Positions 9,323 to 21,931 of a DNA stretch of 64,000 nucleotides are shown piece by piece. Made by a program: the position numbers and the translations under genes. The notes beneath the pieces are model-generated. The model was not told the DNA's origin and did not search any database. It saw only the letters and a program-made list of their open reading frames with translations. Numbering within the stretch: position 1 is the first letter of the stretch; the number at the start of each line of letters is the position of its first letter. Origin of the DNA: Apium graveolens. Lineage: Eukaryota; Streptophyta; Magnoliopsida; Apiales; Apiaceae. Location: assembly GCF_009905375.1 (NCBI RefSeq), contig NC_133649.1:237178201-237242200 (forward strand), read 5' to 3'.

Positions 9323-12300
9323 ATGGCACCTAAAAGAAAAGCATAACCCGACTCATCAAATGGAAACACCGAGGGCCAAAACAATAATAATCAGATGGAT
9401 CAGATGTTTAATCTCATGCAACAGCAGATGTTGATGATGCAACAACAAATGCAGCAACAACAGCAGCAGTTCCAGCAACAGATGTTACAGCAAGCCACTC
9501 ATCCAGGACATCAAGTACCACCAGCAGCACCTACGGTCACTTTCAAGCAATTTCAGTCGGTAAAGCCTCCGGAATTTATGGGTTCCACGGATCCTACAAA
9601 AGCGAGAGCTTGGCTGAAAGAGATGGAAAAGGCTTTTTCGTTGGTGAAGGTTGAGGAAGAACAGAAGACGGATTTTGCTAGCTACTTTCTAAAAGGCGAA
9701 GCCAATTACCGGTGGGAATCAAAGAAAGCTTTGGAAGGAGAAGGTGTGGTGACCTGGGATAGATTCACTGATCTTTTCTTGGAGAAATATTTTCCTCATT
9801 TTATGAAGAACCAGATGGAGATCAAGTTCCTGGAGCTGAAGCAAGACAACTTATCAGTGGCGGATTATGAGACCAAGTTCACTAAATTGGCAAGATTTGT
9901 TCCAGAGCAAGTGGATACGGATGAGAAGCGGGCCAAGAGATTCCAGCAAGGACTGAAACCATGGATTCATAGCAGAGTAGCTGTGTTTGAACTGACAACT
10001 TATATGGCTGTTGTTCAGAAGGCTATGATTATTGAAGGTGAAAGCGAAGCAGCTCAGAAAGAGAAAGGACCAGGAAATTTTCAGAATCGTTTCAACAAAA
10101 GGCCGGGATTTCAAGCTCGAGGAAAAGTAAACTTTAGGAGACCAGAACAAAACAATCAGAGGATGGGTAATCGACTTCCTGCCCCAACTCAGCAAAGGCT
10201 TATTCGACCGCCTATACCTGATTGCAGAACGTGTGGTAAAAAGCATACGGGAATTTGCAACAAGCCAAATGTCACGTGTTTTAAGTGCAAGCAAAGGGGA
10301 CACTATTCTGGAGAATGTCCGATGGGAAAAGCAGAAGTTACTTATTTCCAATGTGGGAGAAAAGGACATATCGCCAGAGACTGCAGAGGAGTTGCAATGG
10401 CCGCTAGTATTCCAAGAGTTTTAGCATTACCTCCACCTCCACTACCACAACAAAATCAGCCCAGAGCAAGGACTTTCAATATGTCAATGAAGGAAGCGGT
10501 ACAGAGTCTAAATGTGGTTGCAGGTACACTCCCTGTAAATTCCGTAAATGCTCTAGTATTGATTGATTCAGGAGCTACTAGATCTTTTATTTCTGAAGAT
10601 TTTATTTCTAAGATAGATTGTGAGGTTCAGTGGTTAGATGATGTGTTAGTCATAAACTTAGCAAATGATGATCATGTTGCAGTAGATCAAGTATGCCCGA
10701 GTTATGATATTGAGATAGGGAGATGTCATTTTTCAGTTGATTTGATACCTTTTAGGCTAGGGGAGTTTGATGTTATTCTAGGAATGGATTGGCTATCTAG
10801 TAATAATGCTCAGATTGATTGTGCAAATAAGAAAGTTAAATTGCAAACTGAAGAAAATGAAACGGTAATATTTGAAGGTGAGAAGCAAAAACAGAAATTC
10901 TTAACAATAATGCAGATGAGAAGATTGCTACGCCAAGGATGTCAAGCTTATTTAGCCTATGTACGGGATACTGACAAGGGTAATCCGAAGATTGAAGATA
11001 TTCCTGTAGTTTGTGAGTTTCTTGATGTTTTTCCAGACGAATTACCAGGACTTCCACCAGATCGAGAAATCGAGTTCACTATTGACTTGACGCCAGCGAC
11101 TGAACCAATCTCGAAAGCTCCATATCGAATGGCACCTATTGAAATGAGGGAATTAGCAAAGCAGTTGCAAGAACTTCTCGATAAAGGAATCATAAGGCCA
11201 AGTGTATCCCCATGGGGCGCACCAATATTGTTCGTGAAAAAGAAGCATGGTAGTATGCGACTGTGCATTGATTATCGTGAGCTGAACAAGTTAACTATCA
11301 AGAATAAATATCCTTTACCTCGCATCGATGATTTATTTGATCAACTAAAATGAGCAGCATGGTTTTCGAAAATTGACTTACGATCAGGCTATCATCAGTT
11401 AAAGATCAAGGCCGAAGATATTCCAAAGACAGCGTTCAGAACGAGGTATGGACACTATGAATTTCTTGTGATGGCTTTTGGATTGACGAATGCACCTACA
11501 GCGTTTATGGATTTGATGAATCGAGTATTCAAGAAGTATCTGGATAAGTTTATCTTTGTATTTATTGATGACATCTTGATCTACTCAAAGACGGAAGAAG
11601 AACATGCAACGCATTTAAGAACGACATTGGAGATATTACGAAAGGAGCAGCTTTATGCAAAATTTTCAAAATGCGAATTTTGGTTAAAAGAAGTGCAGTT
11701 TCTAGGGCATATCATCAGTAGAGAAGGCATTCAAGTTGATCCAGCAAAGATTGAAGCTGTGTTAAATTGGAAAAGACCAAAGACGCCGACAGAAGTTCGA
11801 AGTTTCTTAGGATTGGCAGGATATTATCGAAGATTTGTCAAAGACTTTGCGAAGATAGCAACGCCGCTGACCAAGTTAACTTGAAAAAGTGAAAAGCTTG
11901 AATGGAATAGTAAGTGTGAAGAAAGTTTTCAAGAGTTGAAGAATAGGTTGGTGACCGCACCAGTATTAGTACTGCCAGACGAGCAAGGAAATTTCGTCAT
12001 ATACAGTGACGCTTCGTATCGCGGGCTAGGATGTGTGTTGATGCAACATGGTAACGTCATTGCGTATGCTTCAAGACAACTTAAACCTCATGAGCAAAAA
12101 TATCCTACGCATGATCTGGAGTTGGCAGCAATTGTATTTGCATTGAAGCTTTGGAGACATTATTTGTACGGTGAAAAATACGAAATCTACACGGATCATA
12201 AAAGTCTGAAGTATATCTTCACGCAAAAGGAACCGAACATGCGACAATGTCGATGGCTGAAATTGATTAAAGATTATGATGTTACAATCAATTATCATCC

Positions 12301-13879
12301 AGGAAAAGCAAATATTGTAGCAGATGCGCTGAGTAGAAAAGAAAGATTGAATCGGTTAACTTCATGCGAAGAATTGGTTAAGGAATTCGACAAATTGGAA
12401 ATCGAGATTCGTATTCCCCATGAATCTGCAGGAACTATCTATGCTATGACTTTCCAACCAGGGTTGCTAGAAAAGATTCGTCATTGTCAAGATGAAGTGA
12501 TGAGTCAAGACGATGACTTAACGGGAGAAGAGATCACAACTCAGAAAGATAATGAAGGAATTTTACGTTTTGCGTCAAGAATCTGGATCCCTAATGTGGC
12601 AGAATTAAAAGAAGAAATTATGCGAGATGCGCACAATTCGAAGTATTCCATTCATCCAGGAAGCACAAAAATGTATCGCGATTTGAAGGAAAACTTTTGG
12701 TGGCCGAATATGAAGAAGGAAATAGTAGAATGGGTGAGTAAATGCTACACATGCCAGCGAGTTAAAGCGAAACATCAACGTCCGAGTGGGTTATTGCAAC
12801 CATTAGACATTCCAGAATGGAAATGGGAACATCTGGCGATGGATTTCGTAGTGGGGCTTCCAAGGACGAAAGCAAATCACGATGCAATTTGGGTTATTAT
12901 TGATCGATTGACGAAATCAGCACATTTTCTTGCGATTAATGAAAGATTTTCACTGGACAAGTTAGTACACTTATATCTTAAAGAAATTGTGATGCGTCAT
13001 GGAGTACCAGTATCGATTGTATCGGATCGAGATCCTCGTTTCAATTCAAGATTTTGGAGACAATTTCAAGAATGTCTAGGAACGAAGTTGAACATGAGTA
13101 CAGCCTATCATCCGCAAACCGATGGTCAAAGCGAAAGGACAATCCAAACGATTGAAGACATGCTACGAGTTTGTGCGATCGATTTTGAAGGCAGTTGGGA
13201 TGAACATTTACCCCTAGTGGAATTTTCTTATAATAACAGCTATCACGCCAGTATTGGAATGCCACCGTATGAAGCACTATATGGGAGAAAATGCAGATCA
13301 CCAGTGCATTGGGATGAAGTTGGAGAACGCAAGATTTTGGGTCCAGAATTAATTCGGTAGACAAAAGAAAGGATTGAACTTATTCGAAAACGAATCGAGG
13401 CAGCGCAAAACAGGCAAAGCAAATATGCAGATCAAGCAAGGAAGGATATGGACTATCAGGAAGGAGAACACGTATTGCTTAAGATATCGCCATGTAAAGG
13501 ATTGACCAGATTTGGCAATAAAGGGAAATTGAAGCCACGATACGTTGGACCATTTGAAATTTTGAAGAAAATTGGGAAGGTTGCGTACGAGTTAGCTTTA
13601 CCACCCCATATGCAGCACATTCACAACATATTTCATGTATCTATGCTTAAGAAGTACAATCCTGATACAAGGCATGTAATAGAGTATGAACCAGTAGAAC
13701 TTCAGGCAGATTTGTCGTATGTAGAGCAGCCGATAAGAATTCTAGATCGGCAAGAGAGGGTATTAAGAAATAAGTCTGTGTCATTAGTGAGAGTCTTGTG
13801 GAGAAACCCAGTGGTTGAAGAATCAACCTGGGAGCTTGAGAGTGAAATGTTAGAAAAGTATCCTCAGTTATTTGCATAG
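9323..13879 (+). pseudogene. gag-pol of gypsy element A, one frame with four stops
   Basis: A single reading frame of 1518 codons from ATG 9323 to TAG 13877-13879, broken only by stops at 9344, 11351, 11882 and 13358; no frameshift is seen. Domains by residue: Q/M-rich N-terminus (about 30-60); gag core with the [14 protein letters not shown] block; zinc knuckles near 310-360, one complete ([14 protein letters not shown]) and one with its first Cys changed to Tyr; protease DSG near 415; RT with FIDD near 747; RNase H with YSDAS near 895; integrase HHCC, then D and D-35-E (VSDRDPRF near 1235, Glu in GQSERT); C-terminal RVLWRN..EESTWE, chromodomain-like. Compared with copy B, the stops are CAA to TAA, GGA to TGA, CGA to TGA and CAG to TAG (last ancestral base inferred). 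The leading stop at codon 8 may be bypassed by the ATG at 9395, but pol is lost. Confidence 0.92.
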
Positions 13880-13905
13880 TACGATTCTGAGGACAGAATC
13901 CTGTT

Positions 13906-13917
13906 AAGGGTGGAGAA
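13906..13917 (+). other. polypurine tract of gypsy element A
   Basis: AAGGGTGGAGAA directly before the LTR2 start TGTAACGACC. It would prime plus-strand DNA synthesis. The third LTR copy (start at 17430, - strand) lacks such a tract. Confidence 0.8.
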
Positions 13918-15960
13918 TGTAACGACCGAGAAATTACGTTTGTATTATATTATAATAATGATAAATTATGTGTATTATTATGTGATTAAACGTGTTAAGT
14001 CATTAAACCCTAACTGCTATGTGTTATGTGTTGGCTGTTTTGATCCAAACGTGTTTTGGATATTTATTGAGCGTTTTATCGTCCGTTATATATTTTATAT
14101 CAAAACCCGTACAGCTCAAAACTATGTTTTAAAGCCTGTATTTCAAACAAAATCATTGGCCCTATTTTATTAAAAATGCCCTATACCATATCGCTATTCT
14201 GAACCCCTAGACGTTTTACAAATTGACCTTTTTCGCGAAAAATGACTTTTTCGGACCCCTTCGGGTACCAAAAACCCCACAAAAATTATATTTTTATTTT
14301 TATATGATCATGAAATTATCATATATCAGTTTTCTTTGTATTTTTGTAATATTCACAATTTTTGGGAATTTTTAGCATTTATTTTGTATTTATTGGATAT
14401 TTAAAAATTCAATATTAATACCCAAAAATTATAAAAATTGGGGCCAAATATTTTTATTAGGAGTGTAATTAGACCCTTAATTTTACTTAGGGGTATTATT
14501 TTCATAAATATAAATAACTGAATTACTATTAATTAAATCAGTTAATTATAATTAAAAATCAGAAAATAAAAAGAAAAAGAAAAAGGGAATTAGGGTTAGG
14601 GTTTGTGAAGAACAGAGCAGGAGGATCAAAGGCGATTTTGATCGTGATTTCGGAGTCCAAATCGAGCGTGTGAGTATTCGTTTTGAAGCTTATGATCTCT
14701 AGTTTTCAATTATGTAATTGTTTTTCGTGTTTGATTGATCGAATAGAAATTTATATTTTCGGGTTTAATTTCTTGAATTCGGGTTTGATTTTCTGTGTGT
14801 TGTTTGATGTTGTTGTTAATGGAGTAGTGTAGATCGTTGTTTTGTGAGTCGAATGGAACTGGTTTCATGGTGTTTGGTTTCGATTTCGTGTTCGTCGGAA
14901 AAACGGCGACGCCGCCGTTGTTCTTCATCTCCGGCGGTGTTCGACGAGGAAGAAGGACAGGGAAAGACCAGGGAACAGAAGGGGAGCATCGTTGTGTTGC
15001 TGTGCTTCGAGAACGAGGCTGGAATCATGTGATTGTTCTTCGTTTTGGTCGCCGGATTCTCGCCGGGAATCGTTGCCGGCGTCGGAGTTGCTGGGCTGCT
15101 CGGGTTGTTCTTCGTGACCCGATAACTCGAGGTCGACCCGATTTGCAAGCCGGAAACGACCCGGGTTTGATCCTAAAAACCCCACCCCTGTTTCTGTTTT
15201 TGTGTTTTTGATTAAAATTAATTATTTATTTATATTTTAGTAATTAAAATTAGTTTTTAATAATTCTAAAAATTAATTAAAAATTAGTTTTAAATTTTAA
15301 AAAATAGTATTATTAATTCTAAATTATTTTATTAAATTATAAATTCGAATTTAATTATTTAATTAATTATTTAATTATTTATCTAATTATTTATTAATTA
15401 TCTAATTAATTAATAATTGGGTAATTAATTAATAATTAGGTAATTAATTAATAAATAAGAATTAGAAATAATTAAGTAATGTGATTAATAATCTAATAAT
15501 TAGTTAATAATGCGAATAGTGATTTGATAATTAGAATTATTATTCGAGCGTTAATTATTCGAATAATATTGCGGTAATTATTCATATCGTATAATTAGAT
15601 ATCAGTAACTAATTGATTAGCGAATCGTATGAGTTTCAATAATAATATAATAGTTCGATAATTATGCGAGAATTGCGAGTAGCTCGTAGTTATACGAGTG
15701 ATTAATCGTTAAGTTAGTTTATAATTCGAGTAATTCATAGTTATTCGATAAATAGCGTATCAGTTAATTGAATCGATTGATTATTTGTAAATAATCGATC
15801 TGATCGAATAAGTAATAGTAATTTGTAATAAATAGTAATAATTCCTAATAATTAGGGATTAATAATTTTTTAAATACAATAATTATTAATTAATGACTTA
15901 AAAATATAATTAAGGATTGTTTAATTATAATTAATTATTTATAATTAATTAATAATTAAT
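13918..15960 (+). repeat. LTR2, left part (+ orientation)
   Basis: Repeats LTR1 from its first base up to about LTR1 position 6350, with TATA-like box and telo-box copies. Near 15945-15985 the sequence turns into the reverse complement of LTR1 around 5730-5790, so the exact edge is blurred by TAATTAATT repeats. The missing right part of LTR2 appears to be the reversed block 22909-24499. Confidence 0.8.
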
Positions 15961-17430
15961 TAATTAATAATAAATAATTAAATAAATAATTAAATAATTA
16001 AATTTGAATTTATAATTTAATAAAATAATTTAGAATTAATTATACTATTTTTCAGAATTTAAAACTAATTTTTAATTAATTTTTAGAATTATTAAAAACT
16101 GATTTTAATTACTAAAATATAAATAAATAATTAATTTTAATGAAAAACACAAAAACAGAAACAGGGGTGGGGTTTTTAGGATCAAACCCGGGTCGTTTCC
16201 GGGTTGCAAACCGGGTCGACCTCAGGTTATCGGGTCATGAAGAACAACCCGAGCTGCCCAGCAACTCCGACGCCGGCAACGATTCCCAGCGTGAATCCGA
16301 CAACCAAAATGAAGAACAATCACATGATTCCAGGCTCGTTCTTGAAGCACAGCAACACAACGACGCTCCCCTTCTGTTCCCTGGTCTTTCCCTGTCTTTC
16401 TTCCTCGTCGAACACCGCCGGAGATGAAGAACAACGGCGGCGTCGCCGTTTTTCCGACGAACACGAAATCGAAACCAAACACCATGAAACCGGTACCGTT
16501 CGACTCACAAAACAATGATCTACACTACTCCATTAACAACAACATCAAACAACACACATAAAATCAAACCCGAATTCAAGAAATTAAACCCGAAAATATA
16601 AATTTCTATTCGATCAATCAAACACGAAAAACAATTACATAATTGAAAACTAGAGATCATAAGCTTCAAAACGAATACTCACACGCCCGATTTGGACTCC
16701 GGAATCACGATCAAAATCGACTTTGATCCTCTGGCTCTGTTCTTCACAAACCCTAACCCTAATTCCCTTTTTCTTTTTCTTTTTATTTTCTGATTTTATA
16801 ATTAACTGATTTAATTAATAGTAATTCAGGTATTTATATTTATGAAAATAATACCCCTAAGTAAAATTAAGGGTCTAATTACACTCCTAATAAGAATATT
16901 TGGCCCCAATTTTTATAATTTTTGGGTATTAATATTGAATTTGTAAATATCCAATAAATACAAAATAAATGCTAAAAATTCCCAAAAATTGTGAATATTA
17001 CAAAAATACAAAGAAAAATGATATATGATAATTTCATGATCATATAAAAATAAAAATGTAATTTTTGTGGGGTTTTTGGTACCCGAAGGGGTCCGGAAAA
17101 GTCGTTTTTCGCGAAAAAGGTCAATTTGTAAAACGTCTAGGAGTTCAGAATAGCGATATGGTATAGGGCATTTTTAGTAAAATAGGGCCAATGATTTTGT
17201 TTAAAATACAGGCTTTTAAAACATAGTTTTGAGCTGTACGGGTTTTGATATAAAATATATAACGGACGATAAAACACTCAATAAATATATAAAACACGTT
17301 TGGATCAAAACAGCCAACACATAACACATAGCAGTTAGGGTTTAATGACTTAACACATTTAATCACATAATAATACACATAATTTATCATTATTATAATA
17401 TAATACAAACATAATTTTTCGGTCGTTACA
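15961..17430 (-). repeat. LTR3, left part, inverted
   Basis: Reverse complement of the first ~1.48 kb of the LTR, ending at the LTR terminus ...CGGTCGTTACA at 17430. It carries the reversed TATA-like box (16831-16838) and telo-box (16749-16763). Open frames here (16140-16427, 16204-16518) are strand shadows of the LTR. Confidence 0.82.
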
Positions 17431-17442
17431 TTTGATACCAAC
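17431..17442 (-). other. 12-bp PBS remnant between two LTR ends
   Basis: Read on the - strand it is GTTGGTATCAAA, lying between an LTR end (...GTGTTATA, 17443) and an LTR start (TGTAACG, 17430). Its first ten bases match the sequence after LTR1 (GTTGGCATCA) with one change, and they match the canonical tRNA-iMet complement better than that copy does. It looks like all that is left of an internal region. Confidence 0.7.
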
Positions 17443-18159
17443 TATAACACCCTCCAAATCCGGGGTATAGATTTGGGGCATTATTAACAACAATTACCAA
17501 CTAAACCTGCACAAGCGGAATATAAATATAATAATTACCCCGAACTATCACTACTCAGGATCTTTTAAGGTCTGAGTTGAAAACAGGAACCACATACTAC
17601 ACTTTATTACAAACCCAAATAAATAAAACCTGTCTCAAGAACTCTCTTTGTTACAAAACTTTATTCTATCTACAATCTCACCACACAACTTTTATTCAAA
17701 CTACACAAGACTTCTATTCAACCCAGCATTACTACTAATCCTGCTACACCTGATCTGGCAATTCAAAGCTCTCTTCGGGAATAGGAAGGAACATTCTTGG
17801 TATAAGAGGGTCCCGCTGCTTGACTCGCTTCTTGACTATGCGGGTCCTGATGGTTTTCATTCCCTACCTTAACTGTAAAACAATAGGAATAACAATAAAA
17901 GGGGGATGAGCCAAAATTGCTCAACAAGCCTGCAACAAGATATATAATATAAAGAAAGAGAAATAAGTGAACCAATAAGCTGCTGGTTGGAACAACCATC
18001 TGAATCTGTATAGGATAGTAATTTGCCAATGCTGGCGAGTACCAAATGAACAAGACTGGAAACAAGAACCAACATATGCACTATAACCCGCTGATCATTC
18101 AGGATATAGTGCGGATCTATACCCAACTACATAGACCCAACCAACATAAAGAGTACTCA
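17443..18159 (-). repeat. LTR 3'-end fragment fused to truncated pol
   Basis: Reverse complement of the last ~717 bp of the LTR (LTR1 about 7227-7943). At 18153-18159 the 7 bases GTACTCA are shared by this LTR segment and by the integrase coding region, where the sequence switches to pol B. This marks a microhomology deletion junction. Confidence 0.82.
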
Positions 18160-21100
18160 TGTTCAACTTCGTTCCTAGACATTCTTGGAATTGTCTCCAA
18201 AATCTTGAATTGAAACGAGGATCTCGATCCGATACAATCGATACTGGTACTCCATGACGCATCACAATTTCTTTAAGATATAAGTGTACTAACTTGTCCA
18301 GTGAAAATCTTTCATTAATCGGAAGAAAATGTGCTGATTTCGTCAATCGATCAATAATAACCCAAATTGCATCGTGATTTGCTTTCGTCCTTGGAAGTCC
18401 CACTACGAAATCCATCGCCAGATGTTCCCATTTCCATTCTGGAATGTCTAATGGTTGCAATAACCCACTCGGACGTTGATGTTCCACTTTAACTCGTTGG
18501 CATGTGTAGTATTTACTCACCCATTCTGCTATTTCCTTCTTCATATTCGGCCACCAAAAGTTTTCCTTCAAATCGTGATACATTTTTATGCTTCCTGGAT
18601 GAATGGAATACTTCGAATTGTGCGCATCTCGCATAATTTCTTCTTTTAATTCTGCCACGTTAGGGATCCAGATTCTTGATGCAAAACGTAAAATTCCTTT
18701 ATTATCTTTCTGAGTTGTGATCTCTTCTCCCGTTAAGTCATCGTCTTGACTCATCACTTCATCTTGACAACGGCGAATCTTTTCTAGCAACCCTGGTTGG
18801 AAAGTCATAGCGTAGATAGTTCCTGCAGATTCATGGGGAATACGAATCTCGATTTCCAATTTGTCGAATTCCTTAACCAATTCTTCGCATGAAGTTAACC
18901 GATTCAATCTTTCTTTTCTACTCAGCGCATCTGCTACAACATTTGCTTTTCCTGGATGAAAAATGATTGTAACATCATAATCTTTAATCAATTCCAGCCA
19001 TCGACATTGTCGCATGTTCAGTTCCTTTTGCGTGAAGATATACTTCAGACTTTTATGATCCGTGTAGATTTCGCATTTTTCACCGTACAAATAATGTCTC
19101 CAAAGCTTCAATGGAAATACAATTGCTGCCAATTCCAGATCATGCGTAGGATATTTTTGCTCATGAGGTTTAAGTTGTCTCGAAGCATACGCAATGACGT
19201 TAGCATGTTGCATCAACACACATCCTAGCCCGCGATACGAAGCGTCACTGTATATGACGAAATTTCCTTGCTCGTCTGGCAGTACTAATACTGGTGCGGT
19301 CACCAACCGATTCTTCAACTCTTGCAAACTTTCTTCACACTTACTATTCCATTTAAACTTTTCACTTTTTCGAGTTAACTTGGTCAGCGGCGTTGCTATC
19401 TTCGCAAAGTCTTTGACAAATCTTCGATAATATCCTGCCAATCCTAAGAAACTTCGAACTTCTGTCGGCGTCTTTGGTCTTTTCCAATTTAACACAGCTT
19501 AAATCTTTGCTGGATCAACTTGAATGCCTTCTCTACTGATGATATGCCCTAGAAACTGCACTTCTTTCAACCAAAATTCGCATTTTGAAAATTTTGCATA
19601 AAGCTGCTCCTCTCATAATATCTCCAATGTCTTTTTTAAATGCGTTGCATGTTCTTCTTCCGTCTTTGAGTAGATCAAGATGTCATCAATAAATACAATG
19701 ATAAACTTATCCAGATACTTCTTGAATACTCGATTCATTAAATCCATAAACGCTGCAGGTGCATTCGTCAATCCAAAAGCCATCACAAGAAATTCATAGT
19801 GTCCATACCTCGTTCTGAACGCTGTCTTTGGAATATCTTCGGCCTTGATCTTTAACTGATGATAGCCTGATCGTAAGTCAATTTTCGAAAACCATGATGC
19901 TCCTTTTAGTTGATCAAATAAATCATTGATGCGAGGTAAATGATATTTATTCTTGATAGTTAACTTGTTCAGCTCACGATAATCAATGCACAGTCACATA
20001 CTACCATCCTTCTTTTTCACGAACAATACTGGTGCGCCCCATGGGGATACACTTGGCCTTATGATTCCTTTGTCAAGAAGTTCTTGCAACTGCTTTGCTA
20101 ATTCCCTCATTTCAATAGGTGCCATTCGATATGGAGCTTTCGAGATTAGTTCAGTCCCTGGCGTCAAGTCAATAGTGAACTCGATTTCTCGATCTGGTGG
20201 AAGTCCTTGTAATTCGTCTGGAAAAACATCAAGAAACTCACAAACTACAGGAATATCTTCAATCTTCGGATTACCCTTGTCAGTATCCCGTACATAGGCT
20301 AAATAAGCTTGACATCCTTGGCGTAGCAATCTTTTCATCTGCATTATTGTTAAGAATTTCTGCTTTTGCTTCTCACCTTCAAATATTACCGTTTCATTTT
20401 CTTCAGTTTGCAATTTAACTTTCTTATTTGCATAATCAATCTGAGCATTATTACTAGATAGCCAATCCTTTCCTAGAATAACATCAAACTCCCCTAGCCT
20501 AAAAGGTATCAAATCAACTGAAAAATGACATCTCCCTATCTCAATATCACAACTCGGGCATACTTGATCTACTGTAACCTGATCATCATTTGCTAATTTT
20601 ATGACTAACACTTCATCTAACCACTGAACCTCACAATCTATCTTAGAAATAAAATCTTCAGAAATAAAAGATCTAGTAGCTCCTGAATCAATCAATACTA
20701 GAGCATTTACGGAATTTACAGGGAGTGTACCTGCAACCATATTTGGACTCTGTACCACTTCCTTCATTGACATATTGAAAGTCCTTGCTCTGGGCTGATT
20801 TTGTTGTGGTAGTGGAGGTGGAGGTAATGCTAAAACTCTTGGAATACTAGCGGCCATTGCAACTCCTCTGCAGTCTCTGGCGATATGTCCTTTTCTCCCA
20901 CATTGGAAACAAGTAACTTCTGCTTTTCCCATCGGACATTCTCCAGAATAGTGTCCCCTTTGCTTGCACTTAAAACACGTGACATTTGGTTTGTCGCAAA
21001 TTCCCGTATGCTTTTTACAACACGTCCTGCAATCAGGTATAGGCGGTCGAATAAGCCTTTGCTGAGTTGGGGCAGGAAGTCGATTACCCATCCTCTGGTT

Positions 21101-21931
21101 ATTTTGTTCTGGTCTCCTAAAGTTTACTTTTCCTCGATCTTGAAATCCCGGCCATTTGTTGAAACGATTCTGAAAATTTTCTGGTCCTTTCTCTTTCTGA
21201 GCTGCTTCGCTTTCACCTTCAATAATCATAGCCTTCTGAACAACAGCCGTATAAGTTGTCAGTTCAAACACAGCTACTCTGCTACGAATCCATGGTTTCA
21301 ATCCTTGCTGGAATCTCTTGGCCCGCTTCTCATCCGTATCCACTTGCTCTGGAACAAATCTTGCCAATTCAGTGAACTTGGTCTCGTAATCCGCCACTGA
21401 TAAGTTGTCTTGCTTCAGCTCCAGGAACTTGATCTCCATCTGGTTCTTCATAAAACGAGGAAAATATTTCTCCAAGAAAAGATCAGTGAATCTATCCCAG
21501 GTCACCACACCTTCTCCTTCCAAAGCTTTCTTCGATTCCCACCAGTAATTGGCTTCGCCTTTTAGAAAGTAGCTAGCAAAATCTATCTTCTGTTCTTCCT
21601 CAACCCTCACCAACGAAAAAGCCTTTTCCATCTCTTTCATCCAAGCTCTCGCTTTTGTAGGATCCGTGGAACCCATAAATTTTGGAGGCTTTACCGACTG
21701 AAATTGCTTGAAAGTGACCATAGGTGCTGCTGGTGGTACTTGATGTCCTGGATGAGTGGCTTGCTGTAACATCTGTTGCTGGAACTGCTGCTGTTGCTGC
21801 TGCATTTGTTGTTGCATCATCAACATCTGCTGTTGCATGAGATTAAACATCTGATCCATCTGATTATTATTGTTTCGCCCCTCGGTGTTTCCATTTGATG
21901 AGTCGGGTTGTGCTTTTCTTTTAGGTGCCAT
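18153..21931 (-). pseudogene. gag-pol of gypsy internal region B (truncated in integrase)
   Basis: Same polyprotein as at 9323-13879, on the - strand from ATG 21929-21931. The first ~630 codons are open and include a Q-rich N-terminus, gag core, two complete knuckles ([14 protein letters not shown] and [14 protein letters not shown]), and protease DSG. Stops follow at 19994 (CGA to TGA), 19613 (CGA to TGA) and 19499 (GAA to TAA, judged against copy A), all in one frame. RT keeps the FIDD block and RNase H is present. Integrase keeps its HHCC region (one Cys changed to Tyr) and both Asp residues but stops at NMST, before the catalytic Glu, because the coding sequence is fused to LTR at 18159. 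None of its stops coincides with those of copy A, so the two copies decayed independently. Confidence 0.9.

Noticed and set aside
9854..10369. 171-aa frame antisense to gag (and its twin at 20885-21400)
   Set aside because: Shadow of the gag-pol frame; the twin exists because gag is duplicated.
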